Below, piece by piece: positions 35,443-44,325 of a stretch of DNA of 64,000 bases. The stretch spans positions 62,001 to 126,000 of the forward strand of contig NZ_JOBH01000015.1 in NCBI RefSeq assembly GCF_000717745.1. Reading direction: 5' to 3'. The stretch comes from Streptomyces violens. GTDB taxonomy: Bacteria; Actinomycetota; Actinomycetes; Streptomycetales; Streptomycetaceae. Under the pieces are notes generated by a model that saw only the letters and a list, made by a program, of their open reading frames with translations, searched no databases and was not told the origin of the DNA. Position 1 is the stretch's first letter. Each line of letters begins with the position of its first letter. The translations under genes and the position numbers were made by a program.

Positions 35443-35707
35443 GGTCGTGGAGCTGGTCGCGGACCAGCCCGATCTGGCGCGGGTGAGCGTCGGCGGTGTC
35501 CGACGGGCCGTCAACATCGCGCTGCTGGAGGGGGAAGGGGTGGCGCCCGGCGACTGGATCCTCATCCACGTCGGGTTCGCGCTGTCCCGGATCGACGAGG
35601 CCGAGGCGCGGGCCGCCATGGAATTCCTCGAAGGCATCGGCCAGGCGTACGAGGACGAGATGGACGCACTACGGGAATCGACGACCGAGGGACCGGGGGC
35701 CGGCTGA
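35420..35707 (+). CDS. hypC: Hydrogenase assembly chaperone HypC
   Basis: A 95-residue protein. The GTG at 35420 is chosen because it gives the required N-terminal Met-Cys (VCLGIPGEVVEL) and has GGAGG at eight bases; earlier GTGs at 35411 and 35414 would bury that Cys. HypC shuttles the Fe(CN)2CO unit between HypD and the large subunit. The middle matches the family (VSVGGVRRAVNIALL and GDWILIHVGFALSRID). The gene overlaps the end of the protease-HypA frame by 23 bp and hypD by one base (TGATG). Confidence 0.94.
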   Translation: MCLGIPGEVVELVADQPDLARVSVGGVRRAVNIALLEGEGVAPGDWILIHVGFALSRIDEAEARAAMEFLEGIGQAYEDEMDALRESTTEGPGAG

Positions 35708-36834
35708 TGCGTTACGTCGACGAGTACCGCGGCGCGGACAAAGCCCGGGCGCTCGCCGCCCGGATCGCCGGGCTCTGCGCGCCGGGCCGCTCGTACACCT
35801 TCATGGAGGTGTGCGGCGGTCATACGCACACCATCTACAAGCACGGCATCGAGGACCATCTGCCCGAGAACGTCACGCTGGTGCACGGCCCCGGCTGTCC
35901 GGTCTGTGTGATCCCGATGGGCCGGGTGGACGACGCGCTGCACCTCGCCCGGCAGCCGGACACGATCATGACGTCGTTCGGCGACATGATGCGGGTGCCC
36001 GGTGGCAGCCGGTCGTTCCTGGACGCCAAGGCCGAGGGCGCCGACATCCGCATGGTGTACTCGCCGCTCGACGCGCTGCGCATCGCCCGGCAGAACCGGG
36101 ACAAGCGGGTGGTCTTCATGGCCATCGGCTTCGAGACGACCGCGCCGTCGACCGCGGTGACGGTGCAGCGCGCGGCGGCCGAGAAGCTGGACAACTTCTC
36201 GGTGTTCTGCAACCACGTCACGATCATCCCCGCGGTGAAAGCCATCCTGGACTCCCCCGACCTGCGGCTGGACGGCTTCCTCGGCCCGGGCCACGTCTCC
36301 ACAGTCATCGGCTGCCACCCGTACCGCTTCATCGCGGCGGAGTACGGCAAGCCCCTGGTCGTCGCCGGGTTCGAGCCGCTGGACATTCTCCAGTCGATCC
36401 ATCTGCTGCTCCGTCAGCTCGCGGAGGGGCGGTGCACGGTGGAGAACCAGTACGCCCGGGTCGTCCCCTGGGACGGCAACCCCAAGGCGCTGCGGGCCCT
36501 GAGCGACGTCATGGAGCTGCGGCCGTCCTTCGAGTGGCGCGGGCTCGGCACCATCCCGTACTCGGCGCTGCGCATCCGGGAGGCATACGCGGCGCATGAC
36601 GCGGAGCGGGTCTTCGACGTGCCGGGGGTGCGGGTCGCCGACCCCACGTCCTGCCAGTGCGGCGAGGTGCTCAAGGGCGTGCTCAAGCCCTGGCAGTGCA
36701 AGGTCTTCGGCACCGCCTGCACGCCCGAAACGCCGATCGGCACCTGCATGGTCTCCTCGGAGGGGGCCTGTGCCGCGTACTACAACTTCGGCCGGTTCAC
36801 CCGGACCGCGGTACGGGAGGCGACCCGGACATGA
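35707..36834 (+). CDS. hypD: Hydrogenase formation protein HypD
   Basis: A 375-residue scaffold on which the Fe(CN)2CO moiety is built. Family landmarks are EVCGGHTHTIYKHG, HGPGCPVCVIP, the redox and FeS Cys in SCQCGEVLKGVLKPWQCKVFG and TACTPETPIGTCMVSSEGACAAYYNFG, and IGFETTAPSTA. Full length for the family. The ATG overlaps the hypC stop, and its stop overlaps the hypE start as ATGA. Confidence 0.96.
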   Translation: MRYVDEYRGADKARALAARIAGLCAPGRSYTFMEVCGGHTHTIYKHGIEDHLPENVTLVHGPGCPVCVIPMGRVDDALHLARQPDTIMTSFGDMMRVPGGSRSFLDAKAEGADIRMVYSPLDALRIARQNRDKRVVFMAIGFETTAPSTAVTVQRAAAEKLDNFSVFCNHVTIIPAVKAILDSPDLRLDGFLGPGHVSTVIGCHPYRFIAAEYGKPLVVAGFEPLDILQSIHLLLRQLAEGRCTVENQYARVVPWDGNPKALRALSDVMELRPSFEWRGLGTIPYSALRIREAYAAHDAERVFDVPGVRVADPTSCQCGEVLKGVLKPWQCKVFGTACTPETPIGTCMVSSEGACAAYYNFGRFTRTAVREATRT

Positions 36835-37910
36835 CCACCGAGCGCGAGGAACAAGTACTCCGGCGGATCGACCGGGCGCGCCGGCGCAAGGCCCGGGTCA
36901 GGGACGAGCGCATCACACTCGCGCACGGCGCCGGCGGCAAGGCGACGCACACGCTCATCGAAGCGGTGTTCCTGGAGGCGTTCGACAATCCGCTGCTGGC
37001 GCCGCTGGAGGACCAGGCGGTGTGCCCGGCGGGCGGCGCGCGGCTGGCCTTCACCACGGACTCCTATGTGGTCTCGCCGCTCTTCTTCCCCGGCGGTGAC
37101 ATCGGCGATCTCGCGGTGAACGGGACGGTCAACGACCTGGCGATGTGCGGGGCCCGGCCGCTGTACCTCTCGGCCGGCTTCATCCTGGAGGAGGGCTTCC
37201 CGGTCGCCGACCTGACCCGCGTCGCCGGGTCGATGGCGCGGGCGGCCGAGGCGGCGGGCGTGCGGATCGTCACCGGCGACACCAAGGTCGTGGAGCGCGG
37301 CAAGGCCGACGGGGTGTATGTGAACACCGCGGGGGTGGGGGTGGTGGAACACCACTTCACACTGGGTGCCGGAAGGGCGCGGCCCGGTGACGCGGTGCTG
37401 GTGTCCGGGCCGGTCGGCGACCACGGCACGACGGTCATGCTGGCCCGCGGCGAGCTGGGCATCGAGAGCGACCTCACCTCGGACACCGCCCCGCTCGCCG
37501 CGCCGGTGGCGGCGCTGCTGGCGGCGTGCGGGGACGGCGTACGGTGCCTGCGCGACGCCACTCGGGGCGGCGTGGCGACCGTACTCAACGAGATCGCGCG
37601 GGCCTCGGACGTGGCGGTGGTGCTCGGCGAGTCCGCGGTGCCGGTCCGGGACGAAGTGCGGGGCGCGGCGGAGCTGTTGGGGATTGACCCGCTCTACATC
37701 GCCTGTGAGGGGCGGATGGTCGTGGTGGTGGACGGGGCGTGCGCCGAGTCGGCGCTGGCGGCGCTGCGGTCTCAGCCGTCGGGCGAGCGCGCGTCGGTCG
37801 TCGGTCGGGTGGTGGCCGAGCCGGCCTCGCTGGTCCTGGTGAAGACGGAGTTCGGCGGCACCCGCATCCTCGACGTACTCATCGGCGACCCACTGCCCCG
37901 GATCTGCTGA
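36831..37910 (+). CDS. hypE: Hydrogenase maturation protein HypE (carbamoyl dehydratase)
   Basis: A protein of 359 residues of the PurM/AIR synthase-like family. It turns a thiocarboxamide on its C-terminal Cys into thiocyanate, the CN source for the active site. The C-terminal PRIC with the essential last Cys is present. GAGGKATHTLIEAVFLEAF, TDSYVVSPLFFPGGDIGDLAVNGTVNDLAMCGA and RDATRGGVATVLNEI are typical. Its stop is 11 bp from the stop of the convergent hypF gene. This is the last gene of the rightward operon. Confidence 0.96.
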   Translation: MTTEREEQVLRRIDRARRRKARVRDERITLAHGAGGKATHTLIEAVFLEAFDNPLLAPLEDQAVCPAGGARLAFTTDSYVVSPLFFPGGDIGDLAVNGTVNDLAMCGARPLYLSAGFILEEGFPVADLTRVAGSMARAAEAAGVRIVTGDTKVVERGKADGVYVNTAGVGVVEHHFTLGAGRARPGDAVLVSGPVGDHGTTVMLARGELGIESDLTSDTAPLAAPVAALLAACGDGVRCLRDATRGGVATVLNEIARASDVAVVLGESAVPVRDEVRGAAELLGIDPLYIACEGRMVVVVDGACAESALAALRSQPSGERASVVGRVVAEPASLVLVKTEFGGTRILDVLIGDPLPRIC

Positions 37911-37921
37911 GCGCTGCCCGC

Positions 37922-40267
37922 TCATTCCAGTAGCCCGGCGTCGTCCCGGGCCGCCGCGACGGCCGCCTGGCCGAGGCTGATGCCGCCGTCGTTGCACGGC
38001 ACGCGGCGGTGGGTGAGGACGCGGAAGCCGGCGCGTTCCAGGGCCGGGACGGTCCGGTCCAGCAGGAGGCCGTTCTGGAAGACGCCGCCGGAGAGCGCGA
38101 CGGTGGTGAGCGCGGTGGTCTCGCGCAGCCGCTCGCAGACGTCCGCGATCAGGCCCGCGACGCCGTTGTGGAACCGGGCCGCGACGGCCCCGGGCGGCGT
38201 GCCCGCGCGGACGTCGTCGGCCACCGCGCGCACCAGGTCCGCGCCGTGCACCCGGCAGGCGCCGTCGCCCCGTACAGGACCGTCGACGCGTACAGGGCAG
38301 TCGACGCGTACGGGATAGCCGTCGCGGACGGCCGGGTCGGCGCACCGCTCCAGCTCGATCGCCGCCTGCCCTTCGTAGCGCACGGTGTCACGTAGGGAGA
38401 GAACCGCGGCGACGGCGTCGAAGAGCCGGCCGGCGCTCGAGGTGAGCGGGGAGTTGACACCCGCGGCGGCCAACGCCCGTACATCGTCCCAGCGTTCACC
38501 GTTCCGCCGGCGGACGACGAGGTGGTCGCTGCCGTTCGCGTCCAAGTACGCGGCGGCCATCCGCCATGGCTCCCTGACCGCCGCCGCGCCACCGGGGAGC
38601 GGTACCGGTACGAGGTGTCCGGCGCGTCGGAAGCCGCAGAGGTCGGCGAGGAGGAACTCGCCACCCCACAGCGTGCCGTCGGTGCCCCACCCCAGCCCGT
38701 CGAAGGCCACTCCGATGACCGGTCCACGCGCCTGATGCTCCGTCAGGCAGGCGGCGAGGTGCGCGTGATGGTGCTGGACGCCGATGAGACGGGCGTCCGT
38801 GACGTCGGCGCGGTCGTGCGCGTACTTGGTCGAGAGGTATTCGGGGTGCAGGTCGTGTGCGATCAGCGCGGGTTCGAGGGCGTACAGCCGCGCGAAGTCG
38901 GCGATCCCGTCGGTGTACGCGGCCAGCGTCTCGTAGTTCTCCAGGTCGCCGAGGTGCGGGGAGAGGATCGCGTGCCGTCCGCGGGCCAGGCAGAAGGTGC
39001 TCTTCAGCTCCGCGCCGCAGGCCAGTACGGGGCGGGCGGCGGACACGGGCAGTGGCAGCGGTGCCGGGGCGTAGCCGCGCGCCCGCCGCACCGGGACGGT
39101 ACGGCCCGAGTGGACCCGGATCACGGAGTCGTCGGCGCGCCGGTGGATGGGCCGGTCGTGGGTGAGGAAGGCGTCGGCGAGGGTGCCGAGCCGCGCGAGG
39201 GCGTCGTCGTCGCGGAAGGCGAGTGGTTCGTCCGCGAGGTTGCCGCTGGTGAGGACGGCGGGGCGGTTGAGTTCCGTGGCGAGGAGGTGGTGCAGGGGGG
39301 TGTAGGGCAGCAGCAGGCCGAGTTCGCGGCAGCCGGGGGCGACGGATGCCGCCAGAGGTGCAACTGCAGAGCCCTGCCGACGGGCGGCCAGGACGATGGG
39401 GCGGTGCGGTCCAGTGAGCAACTCCCGTGCCCTATCGTCCAGTTCACACAGCCGCTCGGCCGTCGCCAGGTCGGGTACGAGCACCGCGAACGGCTTGTCC
39501 GCGCGGTGCTTACGGGCCCGCAGCGCGGCGGCGGCCGGCTCGCATCCGGCGTCCACGGCGAGGTGGTAGCCGCCCAGCCCCTTGATCGCAAGGATCCGCC
39601 CGGCGCGCAGCAGCCCGGCCGCCGCCGCGACCGGCTCGCCCGGCACCGCCGTACCGGCCGCGTCGACCAGCCGGAGCGTCGGGCCGCAGGCGGGGCAGCA
39701 CAGCGGCTGGGCGTGGAAGCGCCGGTCAGTGGGGTCCTCGTACTCGGCGGCGCACGCGGCACACATGGGGAAGCCGGCCATCGTCGTGCGGGCCCGGTCG
39801 TAGGGCAGGTCGCGGGTGATGGTGTACCGCGGGCCACAGTTGGTGCAGTTGATGAAGGGGTAGCGGTGCCGCCGGTCGGCCGGGTCGCGGAGTTCGCGCA
39901 GGCAGTCGGCGCAGGTGGCGATGTCCGGGGCGATCGGGGTACGTGGCGCGTGGTCCGCCGCGCCGACCGGGCGGCGGCTGGCCGCGATGACGAAGCGGGG
40001 GTCCGCGTGGCCGGCGGGCGGCAGCGGCCGCGCGGTGATCCGCTCGATGACGGCCAGCGGCGGCGCCTGGCTCTCCAGTAACTCGCGGAAGCGTGCCACG
40101 GCGTCCGCCGGGCCCTCGACCTCGATGAGTACTCCGGCGGGGTCGTTGGCGACCAGCCCGCTCAGCGCGAGCCGGGCGGCCGTCGCGTGCACGAAGGGCC
40201 GGAACCCGACGCCCTGCACGGTCCCTTCGACGCGGAGGCCGACGCGTACGGTGTCCACGCCGGTCAT
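37922..40267 (-). CDS. hypF: Carbamoyltransferase HypF
   Basis: A protein of 781 residues, full length. An acylphosphatase domain covers about 5-95 (RVEGTVQGVGFRPFVHATA), and a zinc-finger pair CADCLREL...CTNCGPRY and CAACAAEY...CPACGP lies at about 110-205. A YrdC-like domain follows, then a Kae1-like domain (VQHHHAHLAACLTEH, VAFDGLGWGTDGTLWGGEFL, SGGVFQN). It makes and transfers the carbamoyl group to HypE. It is on the opposite strand from the other hyp genes and converges on hypE. Near residue 655 it has three in-frame copies of a six-residue unit (PVRVDC, PVRVDG, PVRGDG) not usual for the family. Confidence 0.96.
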   Translation of the reverse strand: MTGVDTVRVGLRVEGTVQGVGFRPFVHATAARLALSGLVANDPAGVLIEVEGPADAVARFRELLESQAPPLAVIERITARPLPPAGHADPRFVIAASRRPVGAADHAPRTPIAPDIATCADCLRELRDPADRRHRYPFINCTNCGPRYTITRDLPYDRARTTMAGFPMCAACAAEYEDPTDRRFHAQPLCCPACGPTLRLVDAAGTAVPGEPVAAAAGLLRAGRILAIKGLGGYHLAVDAGCEPAAAALRARKHRADKPFAVLVPDLATAERLCELDDRARELLTGPHRPIVLAARRQGSAVAPLAASVAPGCRELGLLLPYTPLHHLLATELNRPAVLTSGNLADEPLAFRDDDALARLGTLADAFLTHDRPIHRRADDSVIRVHSGRTVPVRRARGYAPAPLPLPVSAARPVLACGAELKSTFCLARGRHAILSPHLGDLENYETLAAYTDGIADFARLYALEPALIAHDLHPEYLSTKYAHDRADVTDARLIGVQHHHAHLAACLTEHQARGPVIGVAFDGLGWGTDGTLWGGEFLLADLCGFRRAGHLVPVPLPGGAAAVREPWRMAAAYLDANGSDHLVVRRRNGERWDDVRALAAAGVNSPLTSSAGRLFDAVAAVLSLRDTVRYEGQAAIELERCADPAVRDGYPVRVDCPVRVDGPVRGDGACRVHGADLVRAVADDVRAGTPPGAVAARFHNGVAGLIADVCERLRETTALTTVALSGGVFQNGLLLDRTVPALERAGFRVLTHRRVPCNDGGISLGQAAVAAARDDAGLLE
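38262..38318 (-). repeat. Intragenic 18-bp tandem repeat in hypF
   Basis: The unit CGTACAGGACCGTCGACG (38271-38288) is followed by the near copy CGTACAGGGCAGTCGACG (38289-38306) and partial copies on each side. It encodes three six-residue repeats of the pattern PVRxDx. The in-frame period suggests slippage expansion in a surface loop of the Kae1-like domain. Confidence 0.7.
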
Positions 40268-40346
40268 GGTGGCGGGCGGCGCCCGCGCGCCGGACGCGAT
40301 TGCGGGAAGTGCGCCGCCGTCGCCGCCCCGCGTGTTAAAGCGTGTG

Positions 40347-40385
40347 TCTTAGGCGCCGCTCTTAGGCACCGCTCTCAGGCGCCGC
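40347..40385. repeat. Three tandem 13-bp repeats at the end of the DeoR gene
   Basis: TCTTAGGCGCCGC (40347-40359), TCTTAGGCACCGC (40360-40372) and TCTCAGGCGCCGC (40373-40385) follow head to tail. The third copy includes the DeoR stop codon and its last residues. The array lies in the 107-bp gap before hypF and could be part of the hypF promoter region or a slippage product. Confidence 0.75.
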
Positions 40386-41205
40386 CGACCGTGGTCACGG
40401 ACACCCCCAGGTCCCGGAGGCGGCGCAGCTCGGCGACGGGCAGTGCGTCGTCGACGAGGACGGTGTCGAAGTCGGTGAGCGGGGCGAGCGCGTACACGCC
40501 CCTGCGGGCGAACTTGGTGTGGTCCACCAGCAGCACCCGGCGCGCGGCCCGGTCCATCAGCGCCCGTTTGACCTGCACCGTCTCCTGCGACTGGTGGTAG
40601 CAGGTGTCGCCGGTGACGGCCGTGGTGGACATGAACAGGATGTCCGCGCGGAAGGAGCGGACGGACTCGGCGGTGTGCGGTCCGAGGAACGCGTCGTACG
40701 CCGGGTAGTACGAGCCCCCGAGGGCGAGCAGGCTGATGCCGGGCTCCCCCGCCAGCAGCTTGATGACCGGCAGGAAGTTGCTGATGACGGTGAGCGGCCC
40801 GCGTTCGGTGAGGTGCTGGGCCAGCGCGAGGCAGGTGGTGGACTCGTCGATCATGACGGTCTGGCCGGGGGTGAGCAGCCGGAGCGCGGCGCGGGCGAGC
40901 CGGCGCTTCGTTGTGTTCATGGCGGCCATGCGCTCGCTGAGGTCGCCGTGGAAGAGCAGCGACGGCAGCGAGGAGGCGCCGCCCCGCACCTTCCGCAGCC
41001 AGCCCTGGGCCTGGAGGACGTCCAGGTCGCGGTGGATGGTCATGATGCTGACCGCGTACTCCTCGGCGAGCGCGGCGGTACGGACGAAGCCCTCGGCGGC
41101 GACCTGCTCGCGGATGCGCTGCCGCCGTGCGTTCTGGATGTCCTCCCGTCTCGCGCTGCCGCCCGGCGCGCCACCGTCTGATGTGCCGCCGTCGTCCTCG
41201 GTCAC
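40375..41205 (-). CDS. DeoR/GlpR-family transcriptional regulator
   Basis: A 276-residue repressor. The DeoR HTH lies at about 25-85 (RRQRIREQVAAEGFVRTAALAEEYAVSIMTIHRDLDVLQAQGWLRKVRGGA). The C-terminal sugar-phosphate-sensing domain contains MIDESTTCLALAQHL, ISNFLPVIKLL, LGGSYYPAYDAFLGP and VLLVDHTKFARRGVYALAPLTDFDTVLVDD. The start is GTG 41205, after GAGAGG. It is divergent from the polyol-type transport and kinase operon, which it probably represses until a phosphorylated sugar binds. Confidence 0.92.
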   Translation of the reverse strand: MTEDDGGTSDGGAPGGSARREDIQNARRQRIREQVAAEGFVRTAALAEEYAVSIMTIHRDLDVLQAQGWLRKVRGGASSLPSLLFHGDLSERMAAMNTTKRRLARAALRLLTPGQTVMIDESTTCLALAQHLTERGPLTVISNFLPVIKLLAGEPGISLLALGGSYYPAYDAFLGPHTAESVRSFRADILFMSTTAVTGDTCYHQSQETVQVKRALMDRAARRVLLVDHTKFARRGVYALAPLTDFDTVLVDDALPVAELRRLRDLGVSVTTVGGA

Positions 41206-41490
41206 TGCGGGAACCTCTCGTTAACTTCACGCGGATCTCACACGGCGGGGCCGCCTCGGCGCCCCAGGTCAGCGCGGAAATGCCGAGCTCACGCCGCGTT
41301 GCCGCCATGTTAAGCCCGGGGTACGGGGGTCCGCCGCCGCCGGTTTTCACGCGGCGGCCCGGCCGGCCCGCGAGAGGTGGTCCGGCGGGCGTTGACCGGC
41401 TCGGCGCGGCCCGCGTTGCATCTGTTCCACAAGGGGCCCGGCCGCGCCGGTCAGGGGCGCGGCCGCCCGTTTCACTGGAAGAGGTGCCTC
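41206..41490. promoter_or_regulatory. Divergent control region, DeoR gene and polyol-type operon
   Basis: A 285-bp gap without a supported gene. TTCACGCGG occurs twice in direct orientation (41226-41234 and 41346-41354), and TTAA-containing motifs occur at 41221-41224 and about 41310. DeoR proteins often bind repeated sites in such gaps, so these are candidate operators. I see no clear -35/-10 pair. Confidence 0.4.
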
Positions 41491-42819
41491 GTGGCCAGTA
41501 CTCCTCCCGGGCCGACCGGGCCGCCGCGCGCAGAACGGCCGGCGTGGACCGACCGGCTCGGCATTCCCCGCGGGCTCGCCTGGGGATTCGTCGGTGTCCT
41601 CGTGTTCATGATCGGTGACGGTGTCGAGTCCGGGTATCTCTCGCCGTATCTGGTGCAGGAGGGCCTGTCGGCGCAGCGGGTGGCGATGCTGTTCACCGTC
41701 TACGGCGTCACCGCGTCCGTCGCCGCGTGGCTCTCCGGCGCGCTGTCGGACCTGTGGGGTCCGCGCCGGGTGATGATGGCGGGGTTCGGTGCCTGGGTCG
41801 GCTTCCAGGTGCTCATGCTGGCGATCGCGGTGCCCTCGATGAACTATCCGCTGCTGCTCCTCAGCTACGGCCTGCGCGGCATCGGCTATCCGCTCTTCGC
41901 GTTCGGCTTCCTGGTGTGGATCGCGGCGACGGCGCCGGAGAAGCGGCTCGGCACGGCCGTCGGGTGGTTCTGGTTCGCCTTCACCGGCGGGCTGCCGACG
42001 CTGGGCTCGCTCACCGCGAGCTTCCTCATTCCGCAGATCGGCGCCTACGCCACGCTGTGGTTCTCGCTCGGCCTGGTCGTCCTCGGCGGGCTGATCGCGC
42101 TGCTGCTCGTCCGCGAGCGGACCGGCTTCCGGCGGCTGGCCCCGGCCGGTGAGCGCCCGCTGGCCACGCTCTTCGGCAGTCTGGCGCTGCTCGGGCGCAA
42201 TCCGCGGATCGGCGCGGGCGCCGTGGTCCGCATGATCAATACGGTGCCGGAGTTCGGCTTCCTGGTGTGCCTGCCGGCGTTCTTCACGCAGACCGTCGGG
42301 CTGAGCCTGTCGCAGTGGCTGCGCCTGCTGTCCGTGATGTTCGCGGTGAACATCGTCTTCAACCTGGTCTTCGGTGTGCTCGGCGACCGGATCGGCTGGC
42401 GGCGCACGGTCGCGTGGTGCGGCGGCGCCGGATGTACGGTCACCTCGCTGCTGCTGTACTACGTGCCGACGCTGCTCGGCGGGCAGTACGCGCTGTGCCT
42501 GCTGGTGGCGGGCCTGTTCGGCGCCACGCTCGCCGGGTACGTGCCGCTCTCCGCGCTGATGCCCTCGCTCGCCCCCGCGCACAAGGGCCAGGCGATGGCG
42601 GCGCTGAACCTGGGCGCCGGGGCCAGCACGTTCGTCGGCCCCGCCCTCGTCGCGGTCTTCCTCGGGCCGCTCGGCGTGCAGGGCGTCATCTGGATCTTCG
42701 CCGGGCTGTACGCGCTGAGCGGGGTACTGGCCCTGTATCTGCGGACGCCCGCCGAGCGCGGCACAGAGGTCCCTGCCCCGCCCGCCCCGGCCACCGTCGG
42801 CGCCTCCGAAGGAGCGTGA
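41491..42819 (+). CDS. MFS transporter, RbtT/DalT/CsbX type (polyol-like)
   Basis: A protein of 442 residues with about twelve membrane helices. The N-terminus RLGIPRGLAWGFVGVLVFMIGDGVESGYLSPYL is the hallmark of the RbtT/DalT/CsbX group, which imports pentitols and related polyols by proton symport. The MFS loop motif is seen in SGALSDLWGPRRVMM. The start is the GTG at 41491, after AGAGG at six bases; the frame is open further upstream without start signals. It is the first gene of the operon, followed two bases later by a kinase gene. Confidence 0.92.
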   Translation: MASTPPGPTGPPRAERPAWTDRLGIPRGLAWGFVGVLVFMIGDGVESGYLSPYLVQEGLSAQRVAMLFTVYGVTASVAAWLSGALSDLWGPRRVMMAGFGAWVGFQVLMLAIAVPSMNYPLLLLSYGLRGIGYPLFAFGFLVWIAATAPEKRLGTAVGWFWFAFTGGLPTLGSLTASFLIPQIGAYATLWFSLGLVVLGGLIALLLVRERTGFRRLAPAGERPLATLFGSLALLGRNPRIGAGAVVRMINTVPEFGFLVCLPAFFTQTVGLSLSQWLRLLSVMFAVNIVFNLVFGVLGDRIGWRRTVAWCGGAGCTVTSLLLYYVPTLLGGQYALCLLVAGLFGATLAGYVPLSALMPSLAPAHKGQAMAALNLGAGASTFVGPALVAVFLGPLGVQGVIWIFAGLYALSGVLALYLRTPAERGTEVPAPPAPATVGASEGA

Positions 42820-42821
42820 GC

Positions 42822-44324
42822 ATGTCCGTACTCTCCATCGACGTCGGCACCTCGCTGATCAAGTCCGTGGTCTATGACGACCAGGGTCACGAGGTCGCCG
42901 TCGCCCGGCGCGCCACCGTCGTCGACCGCCCCCACCCGGGCTGGGCCGAGCAGGACATGGACGCGGTGTGGGACGCGGTGGTGCACACCGTGCGGGAGGC
43001 GCTGGCCGCGGTACAGGACCGGGGTGCGGAGCCGGTGTGGCTGGTCACCTTCACGGCACAGGGCGACGGCTGCTGGCTGGTCGACGAGCACGGCCGGCCC
43101 ACCGGCCCGGCCGTGCTGTGGTCCGACGGGCGGGCCGCCGACACGGTCACCGAGTGGGGCCACTCCGGCGTCCTTGCGGAGGCGTTCCGGCGCAACGGCT
43201 CGCTGACCTTCGCGGGCCTGCCGAACGCGATCCTCACCTGGTTCGCGCGCCACGACCCGCAGCGCCTCGCCCGCTCCGACGCCGCCCTCACCGCCGCCGG
43301 CTGGCTCTTCCTCCTGCTCACCGGCGAGCGGGTGGTCGACGAGTCGGACGCCTCGGCCCCCTTCCTGGACCACGCCACCGGCGCGTACGACCAGCAGGTC
43401 ATCGACCTCTTCGGGCTGCGCGGGGCCGAGCGGCTGCTGCCCGATGTCGTCGGCGACGACCGGCGCATCGCGGAGATCACCGGGGCTGCCGCCACCGAAC
43501 TCGGCGTCCCCGCCGGGCTGCCCGTCGTCATGGCCCCGTACGACATCGCCGCCACGGCGCGCGGTATCGGCGTGGTCAACCCCGGCCAGGCGTGCGCGAT
43601 CCTCGGCACCACGCTGTGCGCGGAGGTCGTCCGCACGGCCGTCGACACCACCGGCGAGCCGAGCGGCATCCACATCGCCTACCGGGGCCGCGAGCGCGTC
43701 CTGCGGGCCTTCCCCACGCTCTCCGGTACCGAGGTACTGAACTGGACCGCCGGGGTGCTGGGTCTGTCCGGAGCCGAGGAGCTGTGCGCCGAGGCGTTCC
43801 GTTCCGTGCCCGGCGCACACGGGCTCGCCTTCCTCCCGTACCTCTCCCCCGCCGGCGAACGCGCCCCCTTCCTCGACCCGCGTGCCCGCGGCACCTTCTG
43901 GGGCCTGAGCCTGGAGCACACCCGGGCCGACATCGCCCGCGGCGTGCTGGAAGGGCTCTCGCTCACCCTGCGCGACGCGCTCACCGCCTCCCGTACGGAG
44001 GTCAGCGAGCTGCGGCTGTGCGGTGGCGGCGCGCGGAGCGACGCGTGGTGCGGGCTGATCGCGGACGTCACGGGCGTGCCCACCACCCGCTCCACCGACA
44101 CCGAACTGGGCGCGAAGGGCGCGTTCCTCACCGGTCTCGTCCTCACCGGCGCCGAGTCGAGCATGCACCGCGCCGCCGACAAGTACGTCCATATGGGCCC
44201 CGCTTGGGAGCCCGACCCCGAGCGCGCCGCGCTCTACACCGAGCGGTACGCCGCCTTCCTCTCCTGGCGCGACCTGGCCCGCGAGGCCGGCTGGCAGCCG
44301 GGCACCCCGAAGGAGGCGATCTGA
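42822..44324 (+). CDS. FGGY-family carbohydrate kinase (first)
   Basis: A 500-residue ASKHA-fold sugar kinase. The phosphate-binding beginning is SIDVGTSLIKSVVYD. The catalytic-type segment is VLWSDGRAADTVTEWG, the ATP-side motif ILGTTLCAE, and the C-terminal LRLCGGGARSDAWCGLIADVTGVP. The DAGTSVIKAV-like start recalls erythritol and related kinases, but the substrate is not certain. It is joined one base before the second kinase gene and would phosphorylate the imported polyol or its oxidation product. The ATG at 42822 follows GGAG at six bases. Confidence 0.92.
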   Translation: MSVLSIDVGTSLIKSVVYDDQGHEVAVARRATVVDRPHPGWAEQDMDAVWDAVVHTVREALAAVQDRGAEPVWLVTFTAQGDGCWLVDEHGRPTGPAVLWSDGRAADTVTEWGHSGVLAEAFRRNGSLTFAGLPNAILTWFARHDPQRLARSDAALTAAGWLFLLLTGERVVDESDASAPFLDHATGAYDQQVIDLFGLRGAERLLPDVVGDDRRIAEITGAAATELGVPAGLPVVMAPYDIAATARGIGVVNPGQACAILGTTLCAEVVRTAVDTTGEPSGIHIAYRGRERVLRAFPTLSGTEVLNWTAGVLGLSGAEELCAEAFRSVPGAHGLAFLPYLSPAGERAPFLDPRARGTFWGLSLEHTRADIARGVLEGLSLTLRDALTASRTEVSELRLCGGGARSDAWCGLIADVTGVPTTRSTDTELGAKGAFLTGLVLTGAESSMHRAADKYVHMGPAWEPDPERAALYTERYAAFLSWRDLAREAGWQPGTPKEAI

Positions 44325-44325
44325 G

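Noticed and set aside
41206..41490. tRNA or other structured RNA gene in intergenic gaps
   Set aside because: I looked through the gaps for cloverleaf-like stems and found none that fit.
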